Below, piece by piece: positions 25,650 through 33,260 of a DNA stretch of 41,625 bases (the stretch's first letter is position 1; every line of letters starts with the position of its first letter). Made by a program: the position numbers and the translations under genes. A model generated the notes under the pieces. It did no database searches and was not told where the DNA came from. It saw only the letters and a list, made by a program, of their open reading frames with translations. Source of the stretch: DATDCV01 sp036524155 (GTDB taxonomy: Bacteria > Verrucomicrobiota > Verrucomicrobiia > Limisphaerales > UBA8199); NCBI GenBank assembly GCA_036524155.1, contig DATDCV010000397.1, positions 1-41,625 on the forward strand. The letters run 5' to 3'.

Positions 25650-27007
25650 CGCATGTCCTTCGAAGCTAAGAGCCAGGTTTTGCGCACCTCGGAGCCCAGG
25701 GCCCAGCCGAGATGCGTCAGATCCTGACGGTAAACGATTTTCGGTGTGCCATCCATCGTGTCGATGATGAAGCGCACGCGCCGGTAACCCCGACCGTGCG
25801 GGCCGAGCGCGGCAATATCGGCGGCATATTGGTAGCTTTGCGTCGTCAGGCAGTCGTTGGTGCCCAGCGCGTCTAGCACCGAAGAACTGTTCTGCCCCAG
25901 CGCATCAACGACCCAGGCGATCGAAGTCAGCCGGTACGGGTTTTGTTCGCGGTAATTGACCAGCGTTTGAGCCAACCCCGGATTCTCGACCAACCCGGGC
26001 AGGCAGCCCAGCACCGCGGCACTCGCGGTGTTGACGTTCACCCGGCCCTCGATGTAATTGGTCGCGCTGCTGACGGTGAGTGCATTGGCAATTTGCGCGA
26101 ACTCATCCGCGGTCATTTGGCTGCGGCGGTAAAACTGAAGCGGGCTGGCGAACGTGACTGGCGGGCTCTGCCTCCCCGGCGCCGGGGGCACGATGCCGAT
26201 CGCGGTAAGAATCTGGTTCGCGCGACTCGCGCTGAGAGTGGACTGCAGCAGCGAAGCTAACGGTCCGTTTGCGGTCACGGTTCTGATATTAACCCGCGCG
26301 ATCCCATTGCTATAAGTCGTCGGTTCGCGACTGTAGACGGTAACGCACTCGAGCACGCCGGGGTCGGCTACTCCGTTGCGGTTTTCATCCGTTTCGTTCG
26401 GGTCCAACACACCGTTTCGATTGAGGTCCTCCCCGACCAGAGTGTACATGTCCGCCCCGTAAAGTAGTTTGAGCTCTTCCGTCGAGTCGAAGGGAGCGCT
26501 CTTGTTCTGGTACGGAGGGTTCTGCATGCCGTAATAAGTCTCGAACGTGCCGCTGCCCCCGTTCGTGTCGCGCCAGTCCAGAATCGCGGTCGTCAAGTCC
26601 ACGGTCATGTTGGGCAGAAATACAAGCATGTTGCTGGTGGCGGTGTTGAGATTGAGCTTGGAGTTCTCGTCCGTCAGCCCGAACGAAACGATATTTGGGC
26701 CCGAAGTGTGGTTGGTGTCTCGGCCGATCAACCAGAAACGAGAATCACCCACCGGTACCGCTTCACGCAGATAAGTCGTCGGGTCCGGCATCAAGCCGTT
26801 CGTTTGGTAGTTAACCAGGACATACAACAGGTAGCGCTCCGCCGCGTCGATCGCCTGTTCGGCCGCCATCGCGCTCACCCGAGCGTCGGAGGCGCGCAAC
26901 TCGAAGCTCATCGAATACCCAAAATAGATCGCGAGGCTGACGAGCCCGAAAGCGATCCAGAGCACGATCACCAGGGTCGAGCCGGCCGGCCGGGCCCTCG
27001 TTCTCAT
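25646..27007 (-). CDS. gspK: GspK minor pseudopilin with an Asp-rich calcium-type loop
   Basis: The 453-residue protein has a short basic leader and hydrophobic helix (GSTLVIVLWIAFGLVSLAIY) without the Glu at mature position 5, as is normal for GspK. Large alpha-helical-domain sequence follows, including LTDENSKLNLNTATSNMLVF and ILDWRDTN. Residues about 194-217 hold a repeated Asp/Asn/Gly motif beginning DLNRNGVLDPNETDENRNG, like calcium-binding dockerin or thrombospondin type 3 loops. A helix-hairpin-helix-like NVNTASAAVLGCLPGLVEN is also typical of GspK. The length of 453 exceeds the usual 300-330 residues. GspK caps the pseudopilus tip with GspI and GspJ. Overlaps of four bases bind it to gspJ and gspL. 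Confidence 0.85.
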   Translation of the reverse strand: MRTRARPAGSTLVIVLWIAFGLVSLAIYFGYSMSFELRASDARVSAMAAEQAIDAAERYLLYVLVNYQTNGLMPDPTTYLREAVPVGDSRFWLIGRDTNHTSGPNIVSFGLTDENSKLNLNTATSNMLVFLPNMTVDLTTAILDWRDTNGGSGTFETYYGMQNPPYQNKSAPFDSTEELKLLYGADMYTLVGEDLNRNGVLDPNETDENRNGVADPGVLECVTVYSREPTTYSNGIARVNIRTVTANGPLASLLQSTLSASRANQILTAIGIVPPAPGRQSPPVTFASPLQFYRRSQMTADEFAQIANALTVSSATNYIEGRVNVNTASAAVLGCLPGLVENPGLAQTLVNYREQNPYRLTSIAWVVDALGQNSSSVLDALGTNDCLTTQSYQYAADIAALGPHGRGYRRVRFIIDTMDGTPKIVYRQDLTHLGWALGSEVRKTWLLASKDMR

Positions 27008-27795
27008 TGGTCACCTCCACTGGTCTGTTGGGTGAGGTTAGTGCGCGTCTGCGTGATGATCGGGACGATCATCTCGATCGGCTGGCGGTTCCGGGCATCC
27101 ACGTTTTCATCGGCGACCGTTTGGATGCGCACGCGGACCGCCAGGGGCAGGTTCGTCTCTGTAAGGCTGGTGTCCCATAAGTCCAGCCAATTCACTCCGT
27201 CAAAGCAGGCATACTCAAGACTCTGGATGTTGCCCATCAGCCATTGTTCGTTGTAGTCCAGCAGTCCGGTGGACAGCAGGTTCCGTGAGGTGCTGCGGAT
27301 CAAGTCTCTCCCGGCGCCGCCAGTGCGAACAACCGGGTCCCGCAATTCGTAGGTCACTTCCTGCACTTCGCCCCATGGGCCGTCGTCACCGATCACCCCG
27401 GTCGTGGTCGTGAATTGAATCCCGAGGCTTTGTCCGATCCCGCTGTTCAGCGAACCCAAACGGAAGTCTCCGGTCATGACGCCCCCCGGCGGCAAGGCCC
27501 CCCGCAAATCGCGGCGGAGAAATCCCAGAGTGCGGTAAACCGGAAGCGATTCGTCCAGCAGCGCTGTGGTTCGCTCCCGAAGTCGAATCGCGCTGAAAAA
27601 CACGCCGCCGATCCCCGCCAAAACAATCGCCGACACCGCAAGTGCCAGCAGCATTTCCAGCAGCGTGAACGCTCGCCGGCCGGAAGGAAAACCGAACCCC
27701 GAAGGCCGAAACCCCAAAGAAATCCGACGGCCGGAACCCGAGATCGGAGACCCCGGCTCCGACGCCAGCGCCTCACTCGGGCCCATCGCTCTCAT
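27004..27795 (-). CDS. gspJ: GspJ minor pseudopilin with an unusually long leader
   Basis: The 263-residue product from the ATG at 27795 (alternatives: GTG 27819, ATG 27786, TTG in the leader) carries the prepilin motif RRA-FTLLEMLLALAVSAIV, with Ala instead of Gly before the cleavage point and the expected Glu at position 5. The rest has GspJ-like features such as LRRDLRGALPPGG and VQEVTYELRDP. Forty or more residues precede the cleavage site, where 6-20 is normal. Most are encoded by a TCGG-rich repeat tract at 27679-27763. GspJ joins GspI and GspK in the pseudopilus tip. It overlaps gspK by four bases and follows gspI by about 60. Confidence 0.82.
   Translation of the reverse strand: MRAMGPSEALASEPGSPISGSGRRISLGFRPSGFGFPSGRRAFTLLEMLLALAVSAIVLAGIGGVFFSAIRLRERTTALLDESLPVYRTLGFLRRDLRGALPPGGVMTGDFRLGSLNSGIGQSLGIQFTTTTGVIGDDGPWGEVQEVTYELRDPVVRTGGAGRDLIRSTSRNLLSTGLLDYNEQWLMGNIQSLEYACFDGVNWLDLWDTSLTETNLPLAVRVRIQTVADENVDARNRQPIEMIVPIITQTRTNLTQQTSGGDQ
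27679..27763. repeat. TCGG-rich short-period repeat tract inside the gspJ leader
   Basis: On the minus strand the tract reads as runs of 7-8 bases built around TCGG: TCGGAG, TCGGGTT, TCGGATT, TTCGGCC, TTCGGGG, TTCGGTT. The degenerate period is different from ordinary codon structure. It sits in frame in the leader of GspJ, just before the prepilin cleavage motif, and a further copy-like piece (ATCCGAAACC on the complement) lies at about 27832-27842 before the gene. I recall similar low-complexity TTCGG tracts in intergenic regions of PVC genomes, but this is unverified. Confidence 0.6.
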
Positions 27796-27858
27796 ATTCG
27801 CTTTTGAATTACTGCTCACTGAGCTCTCTCAGGTTTCGGATTTCTATTTGGCTTCGTT

Positions 27859-28314
27859 TCAAAACGACTGCATTACGGAATTGGAGGACGAAAACTGTGA
27901 CGAATTATCCACCAGCGTACTCAGCTTGACGCCATAGTCCTGGCCCTGCGCGGCGAACATGACCTCGACCGAAAGCAGCCGAAGGTTGCTCTGGCGCGGA
28001 TCTTCATTCCAGGGCTCGCTCCGAAGAGTCCAGCGGAAGTCGCGGATGCCCTGCCTGACCTGCCCGTTTTGCACCGCTTTGTCCCAGTTAGTCGTAATGA
28101 TGCTCTCTGCCAGGATGCGTTCCGCGACCAGCGCGGCCTCGCTTTTGCGCGCCGCGACCTCCCCCGCTCGGCTCGCGATGCTCAAGGCTTCCAACGCCAC
28201 CGGGATCACGATGGCCATGAACACTAGCGCCGCCATGACCTCCGCCAGCGTAAAGCCCTTTCGACGCCGCGCGGAATAACGCCGCTTTCTAATTACTCCG
28301 ATTGCTGAGTTCAT
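27859..28314 (-). CDS. gspI: GspI minor pseudopilin
   Basis: The 151-residue protein has a basic leader (RKRRYSARRRKG) and the prepilin cleavage motif KG-FTLAEVMAALVFMAIVIP, with Gly before the cleavage point and Glu at mature position 5. A GspI-like body follows: ALSIASRAGEVAARKSEAAL, then VAERILAESIITTNW. It would start the tip complex with GspJ and GspK. It starts 26 bases inside the end of gspH. Its C-terminus is Ser/Asn-rich. Confidence 0.83.
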   Translation of the reverse strand: MNSAIGVIRKRRYSARRRKGFTLAEVMAALVFMAIVIPVALEALSIASRAGEVAARKSEAALVAERILAESIITTNWDKAVQNGQVRQGIRDFRWTLRSEPWNEDPRQSNLRLLSVEVMFAAQGQDYGVKLSTLVDNSSQFSSSNSVMQSF

Positions 28315-28909
28315 AACTCGAGCGGTTCCGTGATTGGGTCAGCCAGATCGAAAACCCGTCGCTGCCTGTCAGACACAACTTCTGGGGACTGCTTTCGGCG
28401 ATTGACCCATCCGGCAAAAAGCGGATTCGGGGCAGTTCAGGATGCCGGCTCAGCACTGCGCGGCCGGCCACAGCGCCGGAGGAAGTGGCAAATAAACGGC
28501 CCCCACCCGGGCTGCGATTGACACCATCGTTGACGGCCTCCAGTTGAATGTCGCTCTCCCATGTGAATTCAACCGCTTTCTCGTCGATGGGCTCATAACT
28601 GGGCTCGGCTTCCAAACCAAAAGTCCGCCTCTGGGAATCCACCCACAGCTCCATCGGGATCCCTTCAGACACCGCCCGGCTCTGGCCCTGACGGGTGAGG
28701 GCCAGCAGCCGCCGGGCTTCGGAATCCAGCGTGCGGCCTCGGAAAAAATTTGCCAGCGCCGGGGCAGTCACCGAAACCGCGATGGTCAGGATCGACATCA
28801 CCAGGATCAGTTCGATCAGCGTGAACGCCCGGGTCTGGCTAAGGGACCGAACGCGGCGTGGTGCGGCGTGCGACGCGCGGAGCCTGGTTTGTGCCCGGTG
28901 GCAGGTCAT
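28289..28909 (-). CDS. gspH: GspH minor pseudopilin
   Basis: The 206-residue protein has the prepilin motif TRA-FTLIELILVMSILTIAVS, with Ala before the cleavage point and Glu at mature position 5. Then come the GspH-type sequences LDSEARRLLALTRQGQSRAV and SEGIPMELWVDSQRRTFGLE. The leader of about 27 residues is longer than usual. GspH bridges the pseudopilus body and the tip complex. It starts three bases after gspG ends and overlaps gspI by 26. Confidence 0.82.
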   Translation of the reverse strand: MTCHRAQTRLRASHAAPRRVRSLSQTRAFTLIELILVMSILTIAVSVTAPALANFFRGRTLDSEARRLLALTRQGQSRAVSEGIPMELWVDSQRRTFGLEAEPSYEPIDEKAVEFTWESDIQLEAVNDGVNRSPGGGRLFATSSGAVAGRAVLSRHPELPRIRFLPDGSIAESSPQKLCLTGSDGFSIWLTQSRNRSSYELSNRSN

Positions 28910-28912
28910 ACC

Positions 28913-29356
28913 CTACTTCTGCGTCCAGTTGGCGATGACCTTATCGCCGCCCGGCGGCCCGCTGGAGCTCAGGTCATAAGATGTGGGGTTGTGCCGGCCG
29001 GGGCATTCATAAATGTATTCACCACCCCACGGATCCAACGGGATTTTATCCGTTTGGAGATACGGTCCGCGCCAGTTCTGCGCATCACGCGGTTTAACAA
29101 TCAGGTCTTGGAGCCCGTTCTTACCTTTGGGGTAGTAGCCGTTGTCCACCTCGAACGCGTCCAGCGCGGTGCGGAACGTGGAGATTTGCGTCACCGTCGC
29201 TGATTCCTTGGCCTGCTCGGTCCGGCCGGAAAACTTCGGGATGACGATGGCCGCCAAAATGCCAAGGATGACGAGCACCAGCAGCAGCTCCACCAGCGTG
29301 AAACCTTGTTGCCGGGGGAGACTGTTCAGGGTTTTGTTCGTTTGCTTGAGTTTCAT
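28913..29356 (-). CDS. gspG: GspG major pseudopilin
   Basis: The 147-residue protein starts at the ATG at 29356 (an ATG at 29362 is equally possible); the frame upstream is antisense-like and overlaps gspF. The motif QQG-FTLVELLLVLVILGILAA is the classic prepilin cleavage site with Gly before and Glu at position 5. The later DNGYYPKGKNGLQDLIVKPR and DPWGGEYIYECPGRHNPTSY match the GspG core and its C-terminal calcium-binding region. GspG polymerises into the pseudopilus that pushes substrates through the secretin. The Shine-Dalgarno region is poor. It lies 40 bases downstream of gspF. Confidence 0.92.
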   Translation of the reverse strand: MKLKQTNKTLNSLPRQQGFTLVELLLVLVILGILAAIVIPKFSGRTEQAKESATVTQISTFRTALDAFEVDNGYYPKGKNGLQDLIVKPRDAQNWRGPYLQTDKIPLDPWGGEYIYECPGRHNPTSYDLSSSGPPGGDKVIANWTQK

Positions 29357-29396
29357 AGGCATGGAGGGGAGGTTTGGAGGTATAGGTCCAGTCAAG

Positions 29397-30638
29397 TTAT
29401 TTGATGTAATCCTGCAGCGTGAAAATCGGCAACACCATGCTGATAAAGATCGTGCCGATGAACCCGGCGATGAGGAACAGCATGAGTGGCTCAGCAAACG
29501 CGACCGCCGTCCGCAGTTGGCGGTCGAGGTCGCCCTCCGTCACATTGGCAATTCGCACCAACTCCTGATCCAGCCGCCCGCTTTCTTCAGCGACCGAGAT
29601 CATTTCCACCACCGAACTGGGGAAGAGGTCTTTGCAGTCGGCGAGGCTTCCACCCAGTTGACCGCCCTCCTGCACGCGGGCGATGGCCTGGGAAACCGCG
29701 TCAACCAGGATCTGGTTGCCGATGGATCTGCGACCGACGTTCAAAGCCTGCACCAGCGGCACACCCGCGCCCAGCAGTGTGCCGAGCATCCGGCAAAATC
29801 GCGCCATGGCGAACTGGGCCACCAGCGGGCCAATCACCGGCGCCCGCAAGATCAGGCCTTCCCAAGTGCGCTTGCCCTTTTCCGAGGCAAACCAATTCCG
29901 GACCAGGAACCCGCCAACCACCAAACCAACCAGCACGAAGAGCCCATAGGACCGCACGCCCTCGCTGAGGCCGATGACGATCTGGGTCGGCAGCGGCAGC
30001 GCGGCGCCGAAACCCTTGAACACAAGCTGAAAACGGGGAATAAAAAACGTCAGCAGGAAAACCAGAACCCCAAGCGCCAGCACGAGCAGAATGCTCGGAT
30101 AGAGCATCGCGGTCATGACCTTCGACCGAAGCTCTTTCTCCCGCGCCTGAAAGTCGGCGATCTGCGCGAGCACCAAATCCAGGAACCCCCCCGTCTCGCC
30201 CGCCTGTACCATCGCCGTGTAAACGCGCGGAAAGGTCTCGGGGGATTTGCCCATCGCATCGGCGAGGGACATGCCGTCGATCACCAAATCATGGATTCCT
30301 TTCCATTTGGCCGTGGCAACAGGAGAGGACGCCTCTTTGTACAAGATAGTCAGCGCGCGGCTCAGCGGCACGCCCGCCGCCAGCAGGCTCGAAAGCAGCC
30401 GGGTGAAATTCTCCAGCGCACGCGCCGGGATCTTCTCGGACCTCTTGAACAGTGATATCGAGGTCAGCGACTCCGGCAGGATTGATCCCGAATCGGCGGC
30501 GGCAGTCTCGGCCAGGCTGATAGGCCGGAGGCCCTGCCCGGCCATCTGCGCAAAGGCCTCTTGTCGGCCGGCGGCCTCGAGATTACCTTCGGCAATCACA
30601 CCATCGGTCTGCAACGCTCGGTATTGGAAGACGGGCAT
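29397..30638 (-). CDS. gspF: GspF inner-membrane platform protein
   Basis: The 413-residue protein has the two repeated GspF domains, each with ExxG-type motifs: the first has TRLLSSLLAAGVPLSRALTI and MVQAGETGG, and the second has CRMLGTLLGAGVPLVQALNV and SVAEESGRLDQEL. Three membrane helices lie near residues 172-195, 222-245 and 378-400. The length is typical (400-410). GspF is the polytopic core on which GspE and GspL act during pseudopilus assembly. It follows gspE by nine bases. Confidence 0.95.
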   Translation of the reverse strand: MPVFQYRALQTDGVIAEGNLEAAGRQEAFAQMAGQGLRPISLAETAAADSGSILPESLTSISLFKRSEKIPARALENFTRLLSSLLAAGVPLSRALTILYKEASSPVATAKWKGIHDLVIDGMSLADAMGKSPETFPRVYTAMVQAGETGGFLDLVLAQIADFQAREKELRSKVMTAMLYPSILLVLALGVLVFLLTFFIPRFQLVFKGFGAALPLPTQIVIGLSEGVRSYGLFVLVGLVVGGFLVRNWFASEKGKRTWEGLILRAPVIGPLVAQFAMARFCRMLGTLLGAGVPLVQALNVGRRSIGNQILVDAVSQAIARVQEGGQLGGSLADCKDLFPSSVVEMISVAEESGRLDQELVRIANVTEGDLDRQLRTAVAFAEPLMLFLIAGFIGTIFISMVLPIFTLQDYIK

Positions 30639-30647
30639 GGCTTTGGC

Positions 30648-32408
30648 CTACGCTCGGCCCGCCGCTGCTGCGGGGATGTGGTCCTTGGGATGCGCCTCCG
30701 CCCCGGCCTGGCGGGTCGTAAGCTCGACTTCCTTGGCGGTGGTGACGCTGAGCACTTCCTCGACTGTCGTAAGCCCCATCCGCACCAAGCGCCATCCGTC
30801 TTCGGCCAGCGTCTTCATCCCGCCACGGCGCCCGGCGTCCCGGATGTGGTCGCTGGACGCATGCTTGAGGATGAGCTCGCGGATTTCGTTGTCGGTGTCC
30901 ATCCATTCGAAAATCGCGTGGCGTCCAAGGAACCCGGTTTGGCGGCAGGCGCGGCATCCCACTGACCGGTAGATAACGGCGGCGGCGGGAATGCCGACTT
31001 GCGCTTTGAACGCCTGGGCGGCGGGAGAGTCGTCCGGTTGCCGGCATTTTTCACAAAGCACCCGCACGAGGCGTTGGGCCAGCACCGCCTCCAGGGAGGA
31101 GGCGACCAGGTAGGGTTCCACTCCCATGTCAACCAGCCGGGTCAAAGCCCCCGGAGCGTCATTCGTGTGCAACGTCGAGAAAACCAGGTGACCGGTCAGC
31201 GAGGCTTGCACGGCAATCTGCGCCGTCTCATGGTCGCGGATTTCGCCAATCAGTACCACGTCCGGATCATGCCGCAAAATCGAGCGCAACCCGCGCGCGA
31301 ACGTGAGCCCGGCTTTCTCGGATACTTGGATTTGGTTGATGCCCCTGAGCTGGTACTCGACCGGGTCTTCGATCGTGATGATCTTGCGGTCGGCGTCGTT
31401 GATTTCGTTGAGCGCGGTGTAGAGCGTCGAGGTTTTGCCGCTGCCGGTTGGGCCCGTGACCAGGATGATGCCGTGGGGCAATTGCAGCACGCGCCGAAAG
31501 CACAATAACTCGCGGGTATCCATGCCCAGCTCGCCCATGCCGCGCAAGGTCGCGTTTTGGCGCAGCAAACGCAGCACGACCGCTTCCCCATGCAGCATGG
31601 GGATCACCGAAACGCGGATGTCCACCTCGCTTTCGTCGATGCGGATCTTGATGCGCCCGTCCTGCGGCAGCCTCTTTTCCGCGATATTCAGGTGGCTGAG
31701 AATTTTGACGCGCGAAACGATCGCCGGCTGGAACCGCTTGATCTGGGCCGGCACCGGCACGTCTTGCAGCACGCCGTCGATCCGGTAGCGAATCCGCATC
31801 TCGTCCTCGAACGGCTCGAGGTGAATGTCCGACGCGCGCAGCTCGATGGCGTCTCGCAGGACCTGATTTACGAACCGGATGATCGACGCGTCCTCCGCGG
31901 CGGCATCCAGGTCCGTATCCTCCTCCGGATGGTCGTCAACAACCTGGAATGAAGCCTCCTCGCCAAGCGTATCGATGGTATCCGCGCCCACCCCGAGCCG
32001 CTTTTTCATCTCGCGTTGGATAGCTTCGCTGGACGAAAGGACGGGCCTGAGGTTCAGGCCCGTCAACGTCTTCAGCGAATCGAGACCGTGCGTGGCGAAG
32101 AGGCGGCTGGTGGCGATCTCGACGGTGCCGTTGAGGCGGCGCAGCGGCAGCAACTCCTCTTTGAGCAGCAGGCGGGCCGGGAACAGCGACAGCAGTTGCC
32201 GATCCGGCTCGATGTCGTCCAGGTTTGTGTAGGCCAGGCCATATTCACCAGCGAGCCAGCGGAGCACCTCTTCCTCCGTTAGCGGAACGCCGTTTGTGGC
32301 GGACTGCCGGAGAAAATTATGCGCATCGATGACCGACAACTGCTTCGTGGCGACCATCTTGTCGAGCAGTTGCCTTAACGGTGTATCCTGGACAGGGACG
32401 TCGGCCAT
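30648..32408 (-). CDS. gspE: GspE type II secretion ATPase
   Basis: The 586-residue ATPase uses the ATG at 32408; an ATG at 32465 would add 19 residues with no conserved features. N-terminal GspE/MshEN-type sequence covers about residues 1-170. The ATPase core has Walker A GPTGSGKTST with K325, the Asp box, the Walker B region DPDVVLIGEIRD and the His box LTGHLVFSTLHTND. A zinc-type tetracysteine follows (C452-x2-C455, C485-x2-C488), as is usual for GspE and PilB. It powers pseudopilus assembly at the inner membrane through GspL and GspF. It is the first core gene of the secretion locus, preceded by a small exported protein gene. Confidence 0.95.
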   Translation of the reverse strand: MADVPVQDTPLRQLLDKMVATKQLSVIDAHNFLRQSATNGVPLTEEEVLRWLAGEYGLAYTNLDDIEPDRQLLSLFPARLLLKEELLPLRRLNGTVEIATSRLFATHGLDSLKTLTGLNLRPVLSSSEAIQREMKKRLGVGADTIDTLGEEASFQVVDDHPEEDTDLDAAAEDASIIRFVNQVLRDAIELRASDIHLEPFEDEMRIRYRIDGVLQDVPVPAQIKRFQPAIVSRVKILSHLNIAEKRLPQDGRIKIRIDESEVDIRVSVIPMLHGEAVVLRLLRQNATLRGMGELGMDTRELLCFRRVLQLPHGIILVTGPTGSGKTSTLYTALNEINDADRKIITIEDPVEYQLRGINQIQVSEKAGLTFARGLRSILRHDPDVVLIGEIRDHETAQIAVQASLTGHLVFSTLHTNDAPGALTRLVDMGVEPYLVASSLEAVLAQRLVRVLCEKCRQPDDSPAAQAFKAQVGIPAAAVIYRSVGCRACRQTGFLGRHAIFEWMDTDNEIRELILKHASSDHIRDAGRRGGMKTLAEDGWRLVRMGLTTVEEVLSVTTAKEVELTTRQAGAEAHPKDHIPAAAAGRA

Positions 32409-32498
32409 AAGCCGGGTTTCGATTATCGGGTCGTGATTGAATGCGGGCGCGCATCCGGCGCTCATGGCGCAAGGCGCACCCGGTGTCTGCCGCCGTTG

Positions 32499-33032
32499 TT
32501 ATAGCCAGCCGTTCAACGTCGCAATCGCTTCCTGGCGGACCGAAAGAACCTTGCGGAGGTCAGCCTGGGCCTTTTCGAGGTCGGCTTGCTTGGCCTTCCG
32601 GGCCTCGGCTACCTTGGCGATCGCGGTTTTCAACTCGGAGTTGGAAGCCTTGCCTTCGATCGCCCGGTTGAGCGCCTCAGTCTCCGCGCTCGGCTGCGGG
32701 CCGAAACCAGGACGCCTCTGATTCTGATCGTTACCGTCGCCGCCACGGCGTGGTCCCCCGCCGAACATGCCCCGGCCCATGCCGGGCGCGGCAGCCATCC
32801 GCGTATCCATCACCTTCTGCACCAAAGGCTGGATCGCCTTCCAATCCGCATCCTCCGTGACTTCCAACTGCTCCTTGACCCGCTCCATCATCCGCTCGCG
32901 AAACTGTGCCGGGTCGAAATTGCCACGCCCGGGCCGCCCCTGATTATCCTGCTGCGCCAAAGCCGAAGTTGTGCCCAAGCCCAGCGCCGCCGCCATGCCG
33001 GCCATCACTACCCAACGGTTCATTCTCTTCAT
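32499..33032 (-). CDS. Small exported protein of unknown function leading the secretion operon
   Basis: The 177-residue protein uses the ATG at 33032, with AGGA eight bases upstream. A signal peptide (MKRMNRWVVMAGMAAALGLG, then TTSALAQQ) is followed by a helical, charged protein. It contains FDPAQFRERMMERVKEQLEV and EDADWKAIQPLVQKVMDTRM, a Gly/Arg/Pro-rich stretch (RGMFGGGPRRGGDGND), then KIAKVAEAR-like helices to the end. The layout of two helix pairs with periplasmic location resembles Spy/CpxP-like chaperones, but I see no LTxxQ motif, so this is only a likeness. It lies 90 bases before gspE on the same strand and behind a possible sigma-54 site. Confidence 0.75.
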   Translation of the reverse strand: MKRMNRWVVMAGMAAALGLGTTSALAQQDNQGRPGRGNFDPAQFRERMMERVKEQLEVTEDADWKAIQPLVQKVMDTRMAAAPGMGRGMFGGGPRRGGDGNDQNQRRPGFGPQPSAETEALNRAIEGKASNSELKTAIAKVAEARKAKQADLEKAQADLRKVLSVRQEAIATLNGWL

Positions 33033-33121
33033 ATTATTTTTCCTGCTGTGTGTTTCGAAGTTTTTGAGTTCATTGCCGAAGCGCTGCCACACGCAACGCC
33101 CCACGCACCAGCCCGTCGCTA

Positions 33122-33138
33122 TGCACTTGACGTGCCAA
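33122..33138 (-). promoter_or_regulatory. Candidate sigma-54 (-24/-12) promoter upstream of the secretion operon
   Basis: On the minus strand the sequence reads TTGGCACG TCAA GTGCA. The -24 element is a perfect match to YTGGCACG, the spacing to the -12 element is right, and the -12 element has GTGC in place of TTGC. Transcription would start near 33111, about 78 bases before the start codon at 33032, which has a good ribosome binding site. One-mismatch sites of this kind can occur by chance a few times in 40 kb, so the position in a 228-base gap is the main argument. Confidence 0.42.
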
Positions 33139-33260
33139 ATGAAAAAGGCTGAAAACACGCTCGGGCCGCCATTTTGAGTGCGCAGGAGTTGCTCAGTAAG
33201 GCCCTTCGGTGCGCAAGATTTGCAGGAAGAGACGGAGTCGACAACGTGCCGGGAAACTAC

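Noticed and set aside
29142..30455. 437-codon plus-strand open frame opposite gspF and gspG
   Set aside because: It crosses two well-supported minus-strand genes and has the His/Gln-rich composition of a shadow frame.
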